Shown: one piece after another, positions 49,113 to 57,944 of the stretch
Position numbering within the stretch: the first letter of the stretch is position 1
Layout of the letters: each line of letters starts with the position of its first letter
Assembly: GCA_004297075.1 (NCBI GenBank)
Contig: SCVK01000305.1
Span: 1-64,000 of the forward strand
DNA length: 64,000 nt
Source: Chitinophagaceae bacterium
GTDB taxonomy: Bacteria > Bacteroidota > Bacteroidia > Chitinophagales > Chitinophagaceae
Direction: 5' to 3'
Notes under the pieces: generated by a model
The model's input: only the letters and a program-made list of their open reading frames with translations
The model's database searches: none
What the model was told of the DNA's origin: nothing
Program-made: the position numbers and the translations under genes

Positions 49113-50114
49113 TTATCCGATCAATCCCGCTTTCCGGCTGATGTCCATCATCCGGTCCATGGATTTTTTGGCCTGCAGTCGAAGGGTTTCATCCATGATC
49201 AACTCAGGTGTCTCATACTGCATACAGATATACAGTTTCTCAAGGGTATTCAGCTTCATATGCGGACAATCGTTGCAGGCGCAGCTGTTATTAGGTGGTG
49301 CTGGTATAAATGTCTTATTGGGGCTGTTTTGCTGCATCTGGTGCAGGATGCCTGTTTCGGTGGCCACGATATATTCCTGGCAGGAATCAGTTTGAGAGTA
49401 TTTTAATAACTGGGTGGTACTGCCAATATAATCTGCAACGGCCAGTACTGCTTCTTCACATTCAGGATGGGCAATCAGTTTGGCTTTGGGATGGCGGATC
49501 TTGAGTTTGGTGATTTTTTCGAGACTGAAAATCTCGTGCACCATACAGGCCCCGTTCCACAGCACCATTTTACGGCCTGTTTTCTTATTGAGATAGGCAC
49601 CCAGGTTTTTATCGGGTGCAAAAATGATGGGTTGGTTGGCAGGGATGCTTTCGATGATCTTTTCTGCGTTTCCGCTGGTGCAGATGATGTCGCTCAAGGC
49701 TTTGATCTCGGCGCTGCAGTTGATGTAGGAAACCACCAGGTGGTCGGGATATTTTTCCTTAAACGCCCTGAACAGCGGTGCGGGTGCACTGTCGGCCAGG
49801 GAACAGCCGGCTTTCAGATCAGGCAGTAAAACCTTCCTGGTGGGGTTTAAAATCTTGGCTGTTTCGGCCATGAAGTGTACACCGGCAAATACGATAATGT
49901 CGGCATCGGTTTTACTGGCCTGTTGCGCAAGGCCCAGGCTATCACCGATATAATCTGCCACGTCCTGGATATCAGGTTCCTGGTAATAGTGGGCGAGAAT
50001 GACTGCATTTTTTTCTTTCTTTAGTCGCTCAATCTCGGCAAATAAATCCAGACGCGCATCAATTTCTATGTCTAAAAATCCTTTTTCTAAAATCGCTTCT
50101 TTGTCAATGTTCAT
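49113..50114 (-). CDS. nadA: Quinolinate synthase
   Basis: '[30 protein letters not shown]', '[11 protein letters not shown]', '[17 protein letters not shown]'. Confidence 0.98.
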   Translation of the reverse strand: MNIDKEAILEKGFLDIEIDARLDLFAEIERLKKEKNAVILAHYYQEPDIQDVADYIGDSLGLAQQASKTDADIIVFAGVHFMAETAKILNPTRKVLLPDLKAGCSLADSAPAPLFRAFKEKYPDHLVVSYINCSAEIKALSDIICTSGNAEKIIESIPANQPIIFAPDKNLGAYLNKKTGRKMVLWNGACMVHEIFSLEKITKLKIRHPKAKLIAHPECEEAVLAVADYIGSTTQLLKYSQTDSCQEYIVATETGILHQMQQNSPNKTFIPAPPNNSCACNDCPHMKLNTLEKLYICMQYETPELIMDETLRLQAKKSMDRMMDISRKAGLIG

Positions 50115-50173
50115 AACGCTTGTAATAGTATTAAATAATACTTTTTATTAAAACAAACTACTACTATTAGGGC

Positions 50174-50685
50174 TGTGGATATCGGGATAACTTACTTATC
50201 CCCAAGAGCCAAAGGTAATTACCCTTGGCTTATCCACCCTAATTCACAATCTCATCCACAGGTTTTTTAGCATTCTGTACTGAATCAAGCTGTTTTATGA
50301 ACAGCTGTGGATTACCCGATTCACATACGCACTATTTCACTATCCACTTTTACGGCACTGTGAATTAACAGGGATAAAATGCAAGTGAATTCTGACTCAA
50401 CTACTTATACCATAGCCCTGAAGGGAGTTTGTTCCACCTCTTTCCACAATCCCAGGGGTAAAAAACCGATTTCTCCACCGAAAAACGGGTTTATAAACAG
50501 GGTTGTGTGAATATCCTTTTTAGCGCATTAACACCCTGAAATCGATCCATCCTTCACCCAAAACAGAAATCCGGGTTCCTGACCCGTTTTTGGATCACTA
50601 TTCGAATTTATGGTCCGGGTTAGGGATAATGTTCTCCCCCCGGCCGAAATCCTTGTGTTTCTAAGGCATAACCCTGTTATCCACA
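50174..50685. promoter_or_regulatory. Cluster of DnaA-box-like sites; candidate replication origin
   Basis: Perfect TTATCCACA 50677-50685; one-mismatch sites 50174-50182 (rc), 50230-50238, 50252-50260, 50306-50314 (rc); weaker 50340-50348, 50440-50448. Confidence 0.5.
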
Positions 50686-50686
50686 A

Positions 50687-50717
50687 TTTGTTCTAATGTT
50701 TTATTCCCCTATTTTTG
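50687..50717 (+). promoter_or_regulatory. Bacteroidota-type promoter TTTG-N19-TANNTTTG
   Basis: TTTG 50687-50690, 19 nt, TATTTTTG 50710-50717; upstream of the PpiD-like gene. Confidence 0.65.
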
Positions 50718-50758
50718 CCTCCCGTCTAAATCCGGGATAAAAAATTAATTAAAGTATT

Positions 50759-52849
50759 ATGTCTGTAATTCAACGTATTCGTGACAAAGGTGCATGGATC
50801 ATCTTCAGTATCATCGCTTTGGCTTTGATCGCTTTTATTCTGCAGGATGGTGTAGGCCGTGGCGGAAGCGCTTTTTCCAATACCAGTGTAATTGGTAAAG
50901 TAAATGGTGAAAAGATTGAAAGGGGTGCTTTTGAAGAGCAACTGGCCCTGCAGGAGCGTATGTACGGTCCGCAAGGCGCCCAGCGTGAGCAACTGATCGG
51001 CTCTACCTGGAACCAGGCTGTAGAAAAGATTGTACTGGGTCAGGAGTATAAGAAACTCGGTCTGCAGGTTTCTGCCAAGGAACTGAGCGATATCCTGTTC
51101 GGCGAAAACTCTCCCCTCAAAAATGAATTTACCGATCCGAATACCGGACAGTTCCTGGCCAACAACGCCAGAGAAGCTTTTGCCCAGTTAAAGAAGAGTA
51201 AGAACACGGAGCAGATCAAAATGATCAACAGTGTATATATAGAACCATCTATTGAGCAGACCCTCCGTAACAAATACCAGAACCTGCTGATGCAGGCTGC
51301 CTATGTACCCAAATGGTTACTCGAAAAGCAACAGGCGGATAACAATGCCATCGCTTCTTTCTCTTATGTATATGTACCTTATGCATCTGTTTCTGACAGC
51401 ACCGCTAAAGTATCCGACGATGAAATCGCTGCTTATGTAAAAAGCCATCCCAACGAATACACCAAACAGGAAGAAACACGTAATATTTCTTACGTATCAT
51501 TCAGCGCCGCACCAAGCGGTTCTGATTCCGCTGCTATCCTGAGCCAGGTAGCTGCTCTGAAAGAAGAATTTGCCGCTACAAGCGATGCAGAAGCTTTCCT
51601 GAACAAAAACACCAGCGAAATACCTTATTACAACAGCTATTTCAGCAAAACACGCATGCAGCAGACCAATAAAGATACCCTGGTGAAAATTCCTACCGGT
51701 ACGGTATATGGTCCTTATGTAGATGGTAACAATTTTATCCTCGCTAAAATGGTGGGCGTAAAACAGTGGCCCGACAGCGTTACGGTTCGTCATATCCTGG
51801 TGGCAACCGCAGATCCCAGAAGCGGACAGCAGATCCGTCCTGATACCACCGGCAAAAAACTGATCGACAGTATTGAAGCTGCGATCAAAGGTGGTGCAGA
51901 TTTTGCTGCTTTATGTACCAAGTACTCTGATGATCCGGGTAGTAAAGACAAAGGAGGTGTATACGAGTATTTCCCGCAGGGACAGATGGTGATCCCTTTC
52001 AACGATTATTGTTTTGATAAACCCGTTGGAACCAAAGGTGTGGTGAAAACCGACTATGGTTATCACTATGTAGAGATCCTGGGACAGAAGAACTTTGCGC
52101 CCGCTTACAAGCTCGCCTACTATGCCAAACCGATTATTGCGAGCAATGAAACCGTATCAGCTGCCAGCACGGCCGCTTCGCAGTTTGCGGTAGCCAGCAA
52201 AGACGGAAAGAAATTTAATGCCAATGCGCTGAAGGAAAATAAAATGATCCTGAATGCGAATGACATCAAACAAAATGATTTTGCGGTAACGGGTTTAGGC
52301 CAGAGTCGTACCATGGTACGCTGGGTATATGAACATGGCGCCGGAGATGTTTCTGAACCTTTTGAAGTGAACGATAGTTATGTGGTAGCGATTGTTACTG
52401 CAGTAAACAAAGCCGGACTGGCTTCTGTAGCAGAGGCAAGACCAACTGTTGAAACATTGGTACGTAACGAGAAAAAGGCCAAACAGATCATCGACACCAA
52501 ATTTAAGGGCACTACACTGGAAGCTCTTTCCAGCAGCACCGGAGCAATGGTTCTGCGTGCGGATAGCCTGAGTTTTACAGCCCCATTCATTACAGGTGTA
52601 GGTAGCGAACCCAAAGTAATTGGAGCCGCTTTCAACAAAAGCCTGCAGGGTAAAGTAAGTGCGCCGATTGCCGGAGCAACGGGTGTTTTTGCGATCAAAA
52701 CCGAAACAACCGGTGCCAAAGCCGAAGCAGTTGACCAGGCTTCTATTAAACAGGGCCTGATCCAGAGTGCTAAAATGGCATCTTACCGTGGACTGGATGC
52801 GCTGAAAAAAGCGGCTTCCATCAAAGACAACCGATCTAAATTCTATTGA
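50759..52849 (+). CDS. PpiD/SurA-like membrane-anchored peptidylprolyl isomerase
   Basis: N-terminal TM; SurA_N-like region; parvulin segment 'VRHILVATADPRSGQQ...FAALCTKYSDDPGSKDKGGVYEYFPQGQMV'. Confidence 0.92.
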   Translation: MSVIQRIRDKGAWIIFSIIALALIAFILQDGVGRGGSAFSNTSVIGKVNGEKIERGAFEEQLALQERMYGPQGAQREQLIGSTWNQAVEKIVLGQEYKKLGLQVSAKELSDILFGENSPLKNEFTDPNTGQFLANNAREAFAQLKKSKNTEQIKMINSVYIEPSIEQTLRNKYQNLLMQAAYVPKWLLEKQQADNNAIASFSYVYVPYASVSDSTAKVSDDEIAAYVKSHPNEYTKQEETRNISYVSFSAAPSGSDSAAILSQVAALKEEFAATSDAEAFLNKNTSEIPYYNSYFSKTRMQQTNKDTLVKIPTGTVYGPYVDGNNFILAKMVGVKQWPDSVTVRHILVATADPRSGQQIRPDTTGKKLIDSIEAAIKGGADFAALCTKYSDDPGSKDKGGVYEYFPQGQMVIPFNDYCFDKPVGTKGVVKTDYGYHYVEILGQKNFAPAYKLAYYAKPIIASNETVSAASTAASQFAVASKDGKKFNANALKENKMILNANDIKQNDFAVTGLGQSRTMVRWVYEHGAGDVSEPFEVNDSYVVAIVTAVNKAGLASVAEARPTVETLVRNEKKAKQIIDTKFKGTTLEALSSSTGAMVLRADSLSFTAPFITGVGSEPKVIGAAFNKSLQGKVSAPIAGATGVFAIKTETTGAKAEAVDQASIKQGLIQSAKMASYRGLDALKKAASIKDNRSKFY

Positions 52850-52868
52850 TAGTTACAGCTGATTAAAC

Positions 52869-52900
52869 AAAGCCCGGCCCCAGCGCCGGGCTTTTGTTTT
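52869..52900 (+). terminator. Rho-independent terminator
   Basis: AAAGCCCGGC-cccagc-GCCGGGCTTT followed by TGTTTT. Confidence 0.88.
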
Positions 52901-52960
52901 ACGGAAACCGAAAACAAAAACCCGGGGATAGCTGTAATTTTACCCTGTAAAGACATCTTT

Positions 52961-53470
52961 ATGAGCGAAGAAATGGTGAATAAGGTAGCAGAAAGCGGGT
53001 TGATCAGTTTTGACCTGGAAGAATATTATCCCAAGGGTGAGATCAAAACCTTTGACCTGAAAGAATACCTGTTCATGGGGCTGATCCTGAAAGAGAAGGA
53101 TTTCCGTGCCGCCCTGCAAACCACCGACTGGACCGTTTACCAGGATGCCAATGTGGCCATTACCTGTTCTGCAGATGCCATCATTCCTATGTGGGCCTAT
53201 ATGCTGATTGCCAGTTATCTCCAGCCCTATGCCAAAGAGATCGTTTTTGGGGACGAGAAAAAACTGGTAAGTACGCTTCTTTTTAAAAACCTCGCCAGCG
53301 TTAAGGGAGAAGAATATACCGATAAGCGGGTTGTGGTAAAAGGTTGTGGGGAAGTGGATATCCCCGAATCTGCCTATGTAGAGATCACGAACAAACTCAG
53401 ACCCTTTGTAAAAAGTATTATGTACGGTGAACCTTGTAGTACTGTACCTATCTATAAAAAGAAACCCTGA
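52961..53470 (+). CDS. DUF2480-like protein
   Basis: 169 aa; 'GLISFDLEEYYPKGEIKTFDLKEYLFMGLILKEKDFR'. Confidence 0.8.
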   Translation: MSEEMVNKVAESGLISFDLEEYYPKGEIKTFDLKEYLFMGLILKEKDFRAALQTTDWTVYQDANVAITCSADAIIPMWAYMLIASYLQPYAKEIVFGDEKKLVSTLLFKNLASVKGEEYTDKRVVVKGCGEVDIPESAYVEITNKLRPFVKSIMYGEPCSTVPIYKKKP

Positions 53471-53510
53471 CCGGTCGGGACGCTCTAGCGGCCTGACCGG
53501 TCAGGGTTTC
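53461..53510. terminator. 50 bp near-complete palindrome containing the stop codon of the DUF2480-like gene
   Basis: GAAACCCTGACCGGTC ... GACCGGTCAGGGTTTC, 16 bp perfect arms, inner CGC-tcta-GCG; followed by 'ttaatc'. Confidence 0.75.
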
Positions 53511-53735
53511 TTAATCGGTAAAAGTAATCGCTGAAATTGCGTAAACCCCTTACCCACCCCCCTCGTTACTTCTCAGATTACCTCCGTTTCCCGTTGATTT
53601 CGCAACGCTGCATTACCAGCCCCTCACCAGCCACCCATATCCCGATTTTGCCAATCATCCCCATTTAACCAGTCAAGGCAGGGGGTATTCCCTTTTTGGT
53701 ATTAGTTTTGTAGTTGTTATTAAAAAGGAGGAAAT

Positions 53736-54152
53736 ATGAAACGCAGCATTTTACCCCTGCTCTTCGTTACACTCGTAACAGCCGCTGCTGCACAGGATAG
53801 TAATAGCCTGGCACCTGATCAAAATCCGAATTATATGATCAGTCAGCAGAAATACATGAACCAGAAAGACTCTTTACTGTCGTGGGAGAATACAACGGTT
53901 CAGCAAACCTACAAAGCCTACGACTGGCGTGAAGCCAGAGAGGAGCGCAGAGCCGAAAGACGCGCCTATCGCCGTCAATCGAGCAGCTGGCTGGCGCCTT
54001 CCTTAAGCTATGGTTATCCATCTCATTACGGATGGAACAATTATGGCTACAGTCCGTATATCCGCTACAACAGCTGGAGCCGTTGGAACCGGTGGGGCAT
54101 AACAAGACCTTTCCTCGGTTTACAGCTCGGCAATTTCTGGCTGGGTTTCTGA
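53736..54152 (+). CDS. Small secreted Arg/Tyr/Trp-rich protein, unknown function
   Basis: Signal peptide 'MKRSILPLLFVTLVTAAAAQ'; 'REARERRAERRAYRR'-type segment and aromatic tail. Confidence 0.6.
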   Translation: MKRSILPLLFVTLVTAAAAQDSNSLAPDQNPNYMISQQKYMNQKDSLLSWENTTVQQTYKAYDWREAREERRAERRAYRRQSSSWLAPSLSYGYPSHYGWNNYGYSPYIRYNSWSRWNRWGITRPFLGLQLGNFWLGF

Positions 54153-54198
54153 TAACTTTTGCATCCTTACTTCATTCATCCTATAACCATATCTTCTT

Positions 54199-54783
54199 AT
54201 GAAGCGTAATATTTTACTATTAACTACTGCCAGCGTATTATTTCTCGCCTCCTGTTCCAACAGAACCGTTACACGGATCGATCCGGCTACACAGATAGAT
54301 CTGAGTGGCAGCTGGAACAACACAGACAGCCGCCTCACCGCCAAGGAAATCACCGGCCAGATCCTGAATGAAAAATGGATCGTAAACCATGTGGCCGCCA
54401 AGGGTAAAAAACCTGTTGTGATCGTAGGTATGATCACCAATAAAAGCCACGAGCATATTGAAGCGGAAACCTTCATGAAAGACCTGGAGATCGGATTTAT
54501 TGAATCTGATAAAGTGGGCCTGGTACAAAGCGGTAAAAAACGCGAAGAAATGCGCGCTGAAAAAGCCGATCAGCAAACCAACGCTTCTCAAAGCACCATG
54601 AAAAAATTTGGTCTTGAAAAAGGAGCCGATTATATACTGCAGGGTTCTATCAACTCCATTGTTGATGCGTATAAACGCGAAAAAACCGTTACGTACCAGG
54701 TAAACCTGGAGCTGACCAATATCGAAACCAACGAAGTGGTCTGGATCGGGGAGAAGAAAATTGCCAAACTCGTTAAGAACTAA
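54199..54783 (+). CDS. LpoB-like penicillin-binding protein activator lipoprotein
   Basis: Lipobox 'LFLASCSNR'; 'DLSGSWNNTDSRLTAKEI', 'GADYILQGSINSIVD'. Confidence 0.82.
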   Translation: MKRNILLLTTASVLFLASCSNRTVTRIDPATQIDLSGSWNNTDSRLTAKEITGQILNEKWIVNHVAAKGKKPVVIVGMITNKSHEHIEAETFMKDLEIGFIESDKVGLVQSGKKREEMRAEKADQQTNASQSTMKKFGLEKGADYILQGSINSIVDAYKREKTVTYQVNLELTNIETNEVVWIGEKKIAKLVKN

Positions 54784-54817
54784 TTGCGGCAAACTTCGCG
54801 GCAAGAAACCCTCTTTT

Positions 54818-56269
54818 ATGAAGAAGACCCCGAAACAGGCATGGATAGCTTGGCTATGGATGCCTGTTTTATTTTCCTGTGCTACGTATAATACCAAACT
54901 GGCCGGCTACTATAACAGCGTGGCCCAGACGGATTATTATCGTGCCAAAAGCCTGCTGGAGCAGAATGGTTTTCTGCAGCACGACCGTAACAGGCTTCTT
55001 TACCTGATGGAAAAGGGTAAGATCTATCATTTGCTGGGTTCTTACGATAGCAGTAATCTTTACCTGAATCTTGCCGATAATTTCATTGAGCAGAAACGCA
55101 AAACCACCGGTGATGTGATCGTGAGCAACCTGCTGAACCCGATGATGCAGACCTACCTTGGTGAAGATTTTGAAAGATTTCTGTTGCATTATTACAAAGC
55201 ACTGAACTACCTCTACAAAGGACAAACAGACGAAGCACTGGTAGAAGCCCGCCGGATCTCGCTGAGCACACAGGCGCAGCAGGATAAATTCAAACCCAAC
55301 GCAGACCGCTATACGGAAGATGCTTTTGCGTTGATGGTGCAGGGAATGATTTATGAAACAGCAGGCGAAACCAATAACGCATTCATTTCTTACCGTAATG
55401 CCACCGATCTGTTTCTTTCTGCCAAAGGACCCAATTATTACGGCGTAAAAATGCCCGAGCAATTAAAGAATGATCTCTTCAGAACAGCCGACAGAATGGG
55501 TTTTACCGACCAGATAGAGTTGTATCAACGTAAACTAAACAGGACGTATACCAAAATAGAAAGCACGGAAGGCGGAGAGTTGATCCTCTTTATTGAGCGG
55601 GGAATGGCACCAGAAAAAACAGAACAGAATTTTGTACTGATGCAGAACGGAAATGGCAATGGTGTTTTTCTGTTCAACAGCCAGTATGGTAGTTTTAATG
55701 TTCCTTTTGATTTTGCAGCTGCGCGTATGTCACCATCTTCTTCTTCACTGAACGAGTTCAGAACGGTTCGTGTAGCGGTTCCTGCGTATGTTCCCAAACT
55801 ATACAGCAGTACGCCGGCTGCCGTTACCTTACATGGCAATACTTATAAAGCAGAACTGGCCGAAGATATCAACACCCTTGCTCCCGAGATCCTGAAAGAA
55901 CGGATCCTGAAAGAAGTTACCGCAGCATTAACCCGTCAGCTGGTAAAAAAACTAACCGAGGCCGGCGCATCTGCCGCTGCTAAAGAACTGGTTAAGAATA
56001 ACAGTAAAGAACAGGATGAGGATAAAAAGAAACGTAATGCCGATGCCGCAGCATTAACAGCCGGGTTACTGGTGAATATTTTTAATACTGCAACAGAAAA
56101 AGCAGATACACGTAACTGGCAGTCATTACCAGCGCAGATACAATATGTAAGAATTCCACTGCAGAAAGGCGCCAATCAGATTAGCCTGCAATCAGGAAGA
56201 AACAACAAAAACATTACCATCAACGGAAACGGAAGTATACAATTTTATAATTGGGTGGTTGCCAATTGA
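54818..56269 (+). CDS. COG3014-like lipoprotein
   Basis: Lipobox 'VLFSCATYN'; 'LLYLMEKGKIYHLLGSYDSSNLYLNLAD' TPR-like segments. Confidence 0.72.
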   Translation: MKKTPKQAWIAWLWMPVLFSCATYNTKLAGYYNSVAQTDYYRAKSLLEQNGFLQHDRNRLLYLMEKGKIYHLLGSYDSSNLYLNLADNFIEQKRKTTGDVIVSNLLNPMMQTYLGEDFERFLLHYYKALNYLYKGQTDEALVEARRISLSTQAQQDKFKPNADRYTEDAFALMVQGMIYETAGETNNAFISYRNATDLFLSAKGPNYYGVKMPEQLKNDLFRTADRMGFTDQIELYQRKLNRTYTKIESTEGGELILFIERGMAPEKTEQNFVLMQNGNGNGVFLFNSQYGSFNVPFDFAAARMSPSSSSLNEFRTVRVAVPAYVPKLYSSTPAAVTLHGNTYKAELAEDINTLAPEILKERILKEVTAALTRQLVKKLTEAGASAAAKELVKNNSKEQDEDKKKRNADAAALTAGLLVNIFNTATEKADTRNWQSLPAQIQYVRIPLQKGANQISLQSGRNNKNITINGNGSIQFYNWVVAN

Positions 56270-56279
56270 GGAGGTAACC

Positions 56280-57056
56280 CTATACCCGGGCAGTAATGGT
56301 ATTTTGTCTCATTTTCACTTCTTCATATTTCGCATCATAATCTTCGCGAACGGTACCAAAAATCCGGTCCCAGAAAAGAAAATACAAACCATAGTTACCG
56401 GTAAAATACTGGTGATGCTGGTTATGATTAACCGAGGTATTGATCCATCGACCAACGGTGCTTTTGCTGAAACCCTTTGGATATAATTCATACCCGAGAT
56501 GTCCATACACATTGTAGATGATCATCATCAGGAAAAAGATCAGCAGGTGTGACTTGTGAATAGGAATGGTAAAGAGAAAGATTATTACAATACCCACTTC
56601 TACCACTGCCTCTAACGGATGAAAAGCATAGGCCGCCCAGGGAGAAGGGTTAGTAGATTTATGGTGCACCAGGTGAAACCATTTGAACAACAGTTTGTGG
56701 TGCATTAACCGGTGCGAGAAATAGAAATAGGTATCATGCATGATGAACATCAGTGGATATACCATAAAATAGTAGGTCCAGCCATAATCTGAGATCTGCA
56801 GGTAACGGGTGGTATGGGGCGCTACTTGCGGATGAACGAACAACACCACTGACACGAATGAAAAGATACAAATGGTAAGGAAGGAATAAAAGATCTCCCG
56901 GAGGTAGTCCTGGTTTTTTGGAAAACGGGTCTGTATTTTTTGGTAGAAGAAACGGTTTCGCCACACGATATAAAACAGAAGAAATGCAAGACCCGCCATC
57001 ATAAAATAGCGGCCGCCGATGAGCCAGATGCTTTTAAAAAAGAAGGACCAGTTCAT
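56280..57056 (-). CDS. Sterol desaturase/fatty acid hydroxylase family protein
   Basis: His motifs 'HDTYFYFSHRLMHH', 'HLVHHKS', 'NHNQHHQYF'. Confidence 0.94.
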   Translation of the reverse strand: MNWSFFFKSIWLIGGRYFMMAGLAFLLFYIVWRNRFFYQKIQTRFPKNQDYLREIFYSFLTICIFSFVSVVLFVHPQVAPHTTRYLQISDYGWTYYFMVYPLMFIMHDTYFYFSHRLMHHKLLFKWFHLVHHKSTNPSPWAAYAFHPLEAVVEVGIVIIFLFTIPIHKSHLLIFFLMMIIYNVYGHLGYELYPKGFSKSTVGRWINTSVNHNQHHQYFTGNYGLYFLFWDRIFGTVREDYDAKYEEVKMRQNTITARV

Positions 57057-57072
57057 TGATTAAATATAAGAA

Positions 57073-57438
57073 ATGATAGAACTGATTTCCATTTTTATTT
57101 ACCTTACCGGTATGAAAAACAGGGACTTTTTAGCGCTTTCTGCCGTGCTGGTTTCTCCGGGTGCCTTTGCCATTGCCAGTTGGTTCGTCATAGATGCGCA
57201 TAGCAAAGGAAAGAAAATGTCTGAGATGGAAAGCCTGTACTCTCATGTATTACCTGTATTCCAATCTTCTTTCGCTACACAGCGTTGGATCTTACTGGGT
57301 CTGGCACTGGCTGCTCTTTACTTTGTTCTTCGGAATCGAACACTGATCAGAGATTCTTTTTTGCGCAGACTTTTCCGCAAAACAATTCTACTGGTAGCTA
57401 TGCTTGAAGCTTTTTTTCTGCTGTTTTCAATGATGTAG
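57073..57438 (+). CDS. Small membrane protein, unknown function
   Basis: Hydrophobic segments; start may be 57112 (MKNRDFLAL). Confidence 0.5.
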   Translation: MIELISIFIYLTGMKNRDFLALSAVLVSPGAFAIASWFVIDAHSKGKKMSEMESLYSHVLPVFQSSFATQRWILLGLALAALYFVLRNRTLIRDSFLRRLFRKTILLVAMLEAFFLLFSMM

Positions 57439-57440
57439 TT

Positions 57441-57911
57441 TTAGTCACTATTATCCATGAATGTAACCAATCCTTCTTTCGCCTGGCGCTGTATCCGGCG
57501 GTTCATCCAGGGCGACCAACCGAACAGCAATCCTGGCAATCCCAATGCCTGCCTGGTCCAGCGATAAATATCAAAAGCATCCGTATGTTCAATGATCAGG
57601 CCATCCTTGAATTTCATGTGGGCGGTAATCCGGTTTACCACTCTGCGCCCGGTTTTGGAAAACAGGTAAGAAGCGGTCCAGTTGCAGGTGGTGTATTCTT
57701 CGTCCAGCAGCTGGATATTTCCATATACCAGCGAAAAATCCTTTGCCCTTTTGCATAACATTTCCCACATGGCCCGGGTTTCGGTAATATCCAGCAAACC
57801 GAATACAGGATCGTTAAAAACCGCTTCGTTGTGGTAGCAGGATTGCATGGTAGCATAATCCAGTTGCTGAAAAGCGGTGTAAAACCGGTTAATGGTTTCT
57901 TCGTTGGTCAT
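57441..57911 (-). CDS. NTF2-like/SnoaL-type protein
   Basis: 'INRFYTAFQQLDYATMQSCYHNEAVFNDPVFG'. Confidence 0.85.
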   Translation of the reverse strand: MTNEETINRFYTAFQQLDYATMQSCYHNEAVFNDPVFGLLDITETRAMWEMLCKRAKDFSLVYGNIQLLDEEYTTCNWTASYLFSKTGRRVVNRITAHMKFKDGLIIEHTDAFDIYRWTRQALGLPGLLFGWSPWMNRRIQRQAKEGLVTFMDNSD

Positions 57912-57944
57912 AATACATGTATTTACCCTTTCGGGGAGATCAGA

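Noticed and set aside
54238-54897. 219 aa minus-strand ORF
   Set aside because: Antisense to the LpoB-like and COG3014-like genes; no recognisable domain
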